Below, one piece after another: positions 6,308 through 9,886 of a DNA stretch of 9,886 bases. The translations under genes and the position numbers were made by a program. The number at the start of each line of letters is the position of its first letter. Position 1 is the stretch's first letter. The notes beneath the pieces were generated by a model. That model was given only the letters and a program-made list of their open reading frames with translations. It did not search any database and had not been told where the DNA came from. This stretch comes from DATKEH01 sp035546355 (GTDB lineage: Bacteria; Acidobacteriota; Thermoanaerobaculia; Multivoradales; JAIOJS01): assembly GCA_035546355.1 (NCBI GenBank), contig DATKEH010000204.1, positions 1-9,886 on the forward strand, given 5' to 3'.

Positions 6308-6439
6308 GCGTCTACTTCTCCATGCGCCGAAACGCCGGGTATCGCGCCAGAGGTGCGGAGGGGGCCTTGACGGCGAGGGCGGAGCGAGCGGGCGAGGAGC
6401 GCGCGGCGGGCCGTTCCCGGGGCTGCGCCGGCCCGGACC
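6308..6439. other. Divergent intergenic region between the exported protein and kinase genes
   Basis: I see no gene in this stretch. On the minus strand I find no convincing promoter for the exported-protein gene; the only -10-like candidate is GATACC (about 6339-6344), without a good -35. The plus strand here leads into the kinase promoter. Confidence 0.4.
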
Positions 6440-6445
6440 TATAAT
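6440..6445 (+). promoter_or_regulatory. Consensus -10 element (TATAAT) of the kinase gene, leaderless-type spacing
   Basis: A perfect TATAAT, striking in this GC-rich DNA, ends 8 bp before the GTG start at 6454. Transcription would therefore begin within a base or two of the start codon. No good -35 is visible: TTCCCG at 6414-6419 is the nearest, with an over-long 20-bp spacer. An activator or an alternative sigma factor may be needed. Confidence 0.6.
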
Positions 6446-6453
6446 GCAGGGAA

Positions 6454-9400
6454 GTGGAACCGCATAGGGACGGTCCGCGGTCGCGCGTCGCATGGGATCG
6501 GCTGTGGGAGCTGTTCCACGCGGCCCTCGAGCGGGAGGGCACCGAGCGGGCTGCCTTCCTGGCGGGCGCCTGCGCCGGCGAGCCCGCCATGCGCGCCGAG
6601 CTCGAGCGGCTGCTCGCCGCGCACGGGAGCGACGCGCTGCTCGACCGGCCGCCGCCGTTTGCCGCGGCTTCCGTCGCGCCCTCCAGCCTCGAGCTGACAG
6701 CGGACGCGGGCGAGCTGCCGCCCGGCGAGCTGCTGGCCGGGCGCTTCGAGATCGTCGGCTGCCGCGGCGCCGGCGGCATGGGGGTGGTCTACGAGGCGCA
6801 GGACCACGAGCTCGGCAGCCGCGTAGCGCTCAAGATGCTGCTGCCGGGGATCGCCGCCGACCCCGCCGCCCGGCAGCGCTTCCGCCGCGAGATCACTCTC
6901 GCGCGGCGCGTCAGCCATCCCAACGCCTGCCGGGTGTTCGACCTCTACCTCCACCACGGGGGGGCGGGCGAGGTCGCCTTCGTCACCATGGAGCTGCTGC
7001 GCGGCGAGACGCTCGCCGACCGGCTGGCCGAGCGAGGCCCGCTCTCCCCGGCCGAGGTGCTGCCGCTCGCCGAGCAGGTCGCCGCGGCGCTCGACGCCGC
7101 CCACCGCCAGGGTGTCGTCCACCGCGACCTCAAGCCGGCCAACGTGAGGCTGGTCGGCGGCGCCACCGCGCCGCGAGCGGTGGTGATGGACTTCGGCGTC
7201 GCCCGTGCCTTCGACGCCGCCGCCCCGGGGGCGCCGACCACGGCCGCTGGGCAGCTGCTGGGCACGCCGGCCTACATGGCACCCGAGCAGCTCCAGGGGA
7301 AGCCTGTCACCCCGGCGGCCGACGTCTACGGCTTCGGCCTGCTGCTCTACGAGCTGCTCACCGGCGAGCTGCCGCACGCGGGCGACACGCCGCTCTCGGC
7401 GGCCTTGAAACGGCTTGGCGAGGATCCGGCGCCCCTCCGCCGTCACCGGCCGGACCTCGACCCACGGTGGGACCAGGCGATCCTGCGGTGTCTCGCGCGC
7501 GAGCCGAGCGACCGCTTCCCCTCCGCAGGCGCCGCCGTGGACGCCCTGCGCGCCACCGGCGGAGCGCGGCGTCTCCGCCGCCTGTTGCCCCTTCGCGGCC
7601 GCACCGCCGCCGCGGTCGGGCTCGTCCTGGTGCTGCTCGGTGGCCTGGCCGCGCTCCTCCTCCCCCGGCTCGCTGCGCCGCCGCCGGGAAGTCTCGGCGC
7701 AGGGGTGGAGATCGAGCCGCCGTGGGTGCTGGTGGGGGACTTCGACAACCGCACCGGTGAGGAGCTGCTCGACGGCACCGTCACCTACGCCCTGCGGCGC
7801 GAGCTCGCGGACTCGCGGTTCCTGCGCGTGGCGACGCCGGAGCGGGTGGGGGACGCCTTGCGCTTGATGGCGCTGCCTGCCGACACGCCGCTCGACCGAG
7901 ACCTCGCCTGCGAGGTGGCGCTGCGCGACGGCGGCCTCTCGGCGGTGGTGAGCGGCCGTATCGACCGGCTGGGAGCGATCTACGCCCTGAGCGCCGAGCT
8001 CCTCGACCCGGCCAGCAGCCAGGTGCTCGCCGCCTTCGTCGAGGAGGCTCCGCGCCAGGAGGCGGTGCTGGCGGCGGTGCGGCGGCTGGCGTCGCGGCTG
8101 CGCGCAGCCCTCGGCGAGACGCCGGCCGGCAGGGACGCCGGCGAGGAGCGCCTGGCCCACGTCACCACCCCTTCGCTGCCGGCGCTGCGCCTGTTCACGC
8201 GCGGCGAGGCGCTCATCGCGCAGGGCTTCACGCAGGGAACCCAGGCGGCGGCCGAGGACCTCCTGCGGCAGGCGGTGGCGGCGGACCCGGAGTTCGCCTC
8301 CGCCTGGATCTACCTCGCCTACGCCATCGGCAATCAGGCGGGGCCGCGCGAGGAGGCGAGCGCCGCCGCCGAGCGGGCGCTCGGCCTGTCCGCCGGCTCC
8401 AGCGAGCGGGAGCGCGCCTTCATCCGGGCGAGCGCGGCCACTCTGGGCGACGACTGGGAGCGGGCGATCGTCGGGTTTCAGGGGCTGCTCAGCCTCTACC
8501 CTGACGATTTCTGGGCGCACAGCAACCTCGCCTCCCTCTTCGAGCAGCTCGACCGCCACGGCGAAGCGGTGCCGCACGCCCTCGCCAGCGCCCGCCTGCG
8601 CCCGCATCTGGACTGGACCCAGCTGCGGGCCGCCCGGGCCCTGTCGATGTGGGCCAATCGGCCCGAGGCGGCCGAGCCGTACCTGCGGCGCGTCGAGGCC
8701 CTCCTCGCCGCGGTGCCGAGGGAGTCCGCGACGTTCGGGTGGAACGAGTCCTGGCTGCTCGGCTACCGCGCGCACCGCCACTGGGTGGCCGGCGACTCCG
8801 GCCGCGCCCTGGCTCGGGTGGAGGACCTCGGGCAGCGGCTGCCGGAGCTCTCGGGCCGCGACCGGCAGAGCTGCGCCTGGATGATCGCCCACCTGCAACG
8901 CGCCCTCGGCCGCTACCGGGCGGCCGAGGCGCACTTCGGGGACAGCTTCCCCCCCTCGCACCGCGCGCACCTGCTCGCGGCGGCGTTTCTCGCCGGCGGC
9001 ATCGAGGCGGCGCCGCCCCACCTCGAGCGGTCGCTGGGCGACAGCCCGGTGAACAACCGGTTCGAGCCGTTGCGGCTCATGCTGCTGGCCAAGGCGGGTC
9101 GCGAGCAGGAAGCGGCGGCGGGACTGACCGAGTGGCTGCGGCAGCCCGATGCGTACGGGGTGGGATCCTACCGGGAGATCGGCAGGCCGCCCCCTTCCCG
9201 GATCGCCCCTCCGGGCGCGGCGCGACTGGTGCGAGGCGAGCTCGCCCTGGCGGCGGGCGATCCGCGGGGCGCGATCCCGTTGCTGGAGCGTGGCCTGCGG
9301 GAGGAGCAGGCGGCGGGCTCATCGGTGTACTTCCTGGCGGCGACCTCGCTCGCCGACGCCTACCTGCGGTTGGGCGAGCCCACACACGCGGTGCGCGTGC

Positions 9401-9603
9401 TGGAGGCGGCCTCCGGCGAGCAGCACCGCGCCTATCTCGGGGGCGAGGCCTTCTGGGCGCTGGCGCGCTGGCGGCTGGCCGAGCTGTACGGGGAGCTGGG
9501 GCAGGCGGCCGAGGCGGCGGCCGTCGAGGCGGAGCTACGGCATCTGTTCCGGCTGGCCGACGACGACTTCTGGCTGTGGCGGCGGCTGCCGCGTGAAGGC
9601 TAG
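6454..9603 (+). CDS. Membrane Ser/Thr protein kinase with TolB/FlgO-like segment and TPR repeats
   Basis: This is a Hanks-type kinase of 1049 residues. Residues 13-57 are the helical N-terminal region common in Acidobacteriota kinases (WDRLWELFHAALE.. ERAAFL..AC.G). The kinase domain spans about 97-360: Gly loop GAGGMG (105-110), Lys127 in VALK, helix-C Glu146, HRDLKPAN (223-230, catalytic Asp225), DFG (246-248), APE (276-278) and Asp290. All catalytic residues are present, so it should be active. The activation loop is rich in Thr/Ala/Pro and offers Thr targets. One membrane helix lies at about 385-407. Residues about 424-550 resemble the TolB/FlgO-like domain of this family (WVLVGDFDNRTGEELLDG). 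About 575-1049 are TPR helices ending in a typical EAAAVEAELRHLF segment. With one helix, the TPR part should be extracytoplasmic. The GTG start is chosen because the conserved N-terminal block lies before the first in-frame ATG (residue 46) and a TATAAT sits 8 bp upstream. It overlaps the sigma factor gene by 11 bp. Confidence 0.95.
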   Translation: MEPHRDGPRSRVAWDRLWELFHAALEREGTERAAFLAGACAGEPAMRAELERLLAAHGSDALLDRPPPFAAASVAPSSLELTADAGELPPGELLAGRFEIVGCRGAGGMGVVYEAQDHELGSRVALKMLLPGIAADPAARQRFRREITLARRVSHPNACRVFDLYLHHGGAGEVAFVTMELLRGETLADRLAERGPLSPAEVLPLAEQVAAALDAAHRQGVVHRDLKPANVRLVGGATAPRAVVMDFGVARAFDAAAPGAPTTAAGQLLGTPAYMAPEQLQGKPVTPAADVYGFGLLLYELLTGELPHAGDTPLSAALKRLGEDPAPLRRHRPDLDPRWDQAILRCLAREPSDRFPSAGAAVDALRATGGARRLRRLLPLRGRTAAAVGLVLVLLGGLAALLLPRLAAPPPGSLGAGVEIEPPWVLVGDFDNRTGEELLDGTVTYALRRELADSRFLRVATPERVGDALRLMALPADTPLDRDLACEVALRDGGLSAVVSGRIDRLGAIYALSAELLDPASSQVLAAFVEEAPRQEAVLAAVRRLASRLRAALGETPAGRDAGEERLAHVTTPSLPALRLFTRGEALIAQGFTQGTQAAAEDLLRQAVAADPEFASAWIYLAYAIGNQAGPREEASAAAERALGLSAGSSERERAFIRASAATLGDDWERAIVGFQGLLSLYPDDFWAHSNLASLFEQLDRHGEAVPHALASARLRPHLDWTQLRAARALSMWANRPEAAEPYLRRVEALLAAVPRESATFGWNESWLLGYRAHRHWVAGDSGRALARVEDLGQRLPELSGRDRQSCAWMIAHLQRALGRYRAAEAHFGDSFPPSHRAHLLAAAFLAGGIEAAPPHLERSLGDSPVNNRFEPLRLMLLAKAGREQEAAAGLTEWLRQPDAYGVGSYREIGRPPPSRIAPPGAARLVRGELALAAGDPRGAIPLLERGLREEQAAGSSVYFLAATSLADAYLRLGEPTHAVRVLEAASGEQHRAYLGGEAFWALARWRLAELYGELGQAAEAAAVEAELRHLFRLADDDFWLWRRLPREG

Positions 9604-9886
9604 CGCCGGCGAGGTCACCCGCATCCTCGAGTCGATGCGGGGTGGCGACTCGGCGGCGGCCGAGCGGCTGGTCACCGTCGTCTACGCCGAGCTGCGCCGC
9701 ATGGCGCGGGCGCAGATGAGGGGCGAGCGGCCGGGCCAGACGCTGCAGCCCACGGCGCTGGTGCACGAGGCCTACCTGCGCCTGATGGCCGGTGGTCCCG
9801 CGCCCTGGGAGAGCCGTGCCCACTTCTTCGCCGCCGCCGCCGAGGCGATGCGCCGCATCCTCATCGAGCGGGCCCGGGCGCGCGGC
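9593..9886 (+). CDS. ECF sigma factor (kinase-associated, TIGR02999-like), 5' part
   Basis: This is an RNA polymerase sigma factor of the extracytoplasmic function group, cut by the window end after 98 codons. It starts VKASAGEVTRILESMRGGDS and continues with region 2 features: RLVTVVYAELRRMARAQMRGERPG, then QTLQPTALVHEAYLRLM, W.SRAHFFAAAAEAMRRILIERARARG. The 'TLQPTALVHEAYLRL' and 'RAHFFA.AA.. MRRIL' blocks are hallmarks of the ECF group found next to Ser/Thr kinases in Acidobacteriota and Planctomycetes. The GTG at 9593 places 'GEVTRIL' at the usual N-terminal position; no ATG fits. It overlaps the kinase stop by 11 bp, which implies translational coupling. No anti-sigma factor is seen in the window, in line with known ECF groups thought to be controlled by kinase phosphorylation. 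The -35-recognising region 4 lies beyond the window. Confidence 0.93.
   Translation, partial: MKASAGEVTRILESMRGGDSAAAERLVTVVYAELRRMARAQMRGERPGQTLQPTALVHEAYLRLMAGGPAPWESRAHFFAAAAEAMRRILIERARARG

Noticed and set aside
6492..7760. 422-codon plus-strand frame inside the kinase gene
   Set aside because: Out-of-frame shadow with extreme Arg/Ala/Pro content and no motifs.
6439..9021. Long open frame of 860 codons on the minus strand opposite the kinase gene
   Set aside because: It is the GC-rich antisense shadow of the kinase gene. Its translation is Arg/Gly/Glu-rich with no recognisable domain, while the plus strand has all kinase motifs.
9077..9823. 248-codon minus-strand frame over the kinase end and sigma factor start
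   Set aside because: Shadow of two well-recognised plus-strand genes; the translation is Pro/Arg/Ala-rich.
1..9886. CRISPR arrays, tRNA or rRNA genes, riboswitches
   Set aside because: No regularly spaced short repeats, tRNA-like cloverleaf with a CCA-proximal stem, or rRNA-like conserved stretches were seen on either strand.

Overview
The window comes from a very GC-rich bacterium. Its gene types are the ones common in soil and sediment Acidobacteriota: a PadR regulator directly upstream of an acidobacterial duplicated orphan permease (ADOP), a transmembrane Ser/Thr kinase with C-terminal TPRs, an ECF sigma factor overlapping that kinase gene, and a large exported protein with a duplicated C-terminal domain. 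A Thermoanaerobaculia-like member is my best guess; the phylum call is firmer than the class call. Both are inferred from gene style, with no marker gene to confirm them.

Layout. (1) 1-830, +: the 3' part of a sensor histidine kinase whose start lies outside the window. (2) 831-3842: a stretch of decaying genes. Immediately after the histidine kinase stop is a short coding remnant that looks like the tail of a kinase/beta-propeller protein. Next comes an intact PadR regulator (1135-1497) with a promoter so close to its ATG that the mRNA should be leaderless. It overlaps by 4 bp the start of an ADOP permease gene that is dead: a nonsense TAG at a position usually held by Gln, plus three internal deletions, two of which shift the frame and each of which removes a membrane-spanning part. 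A 54-codon remnant of an alpha/beta hydrolase follows, missing two residues in its nucleophile elbow. (3) A perfect 26-bp GC palindrome (3809-3834) separates the converging transcripts. (4) 3843-6293, -: an exported protein with a Cys-containing N-terminal module, a probable beta-propeller and two copies of a roughly 113-residue C-terminal domain. Its start is ambiguous, because the strong ribosome binding site lies 43 codons upstream of the signal peptide. (5) 6294-6453: a divergent promoter region. (6) 6454-9603, +: a complete membrane Ser/Thr kinase with a TolB/FlgO-like segment and TPRs. (7) 9593 to the window end, +: the first 98 codons of an ECF sigma factor, overlapping the kinase gene by 11 bp.

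How the parts may work together. The kinase and ECF sigma factor form a translationally coupled signalling pair, probably linking an envelope cue to transcription. The divergent exported protein is a neighbour that could be a target or input of that pair, but only its position suggests this. The PadR gene has lost its presumed partner, since the permease it would co-transcribe with is broken. The most interesting observations are the stepwise decay of the permease at short repeats, the duplicated C-terminal domain of the exported protein, the 43-codon extension before its signal peptide, and the two leaderless-type promoters.
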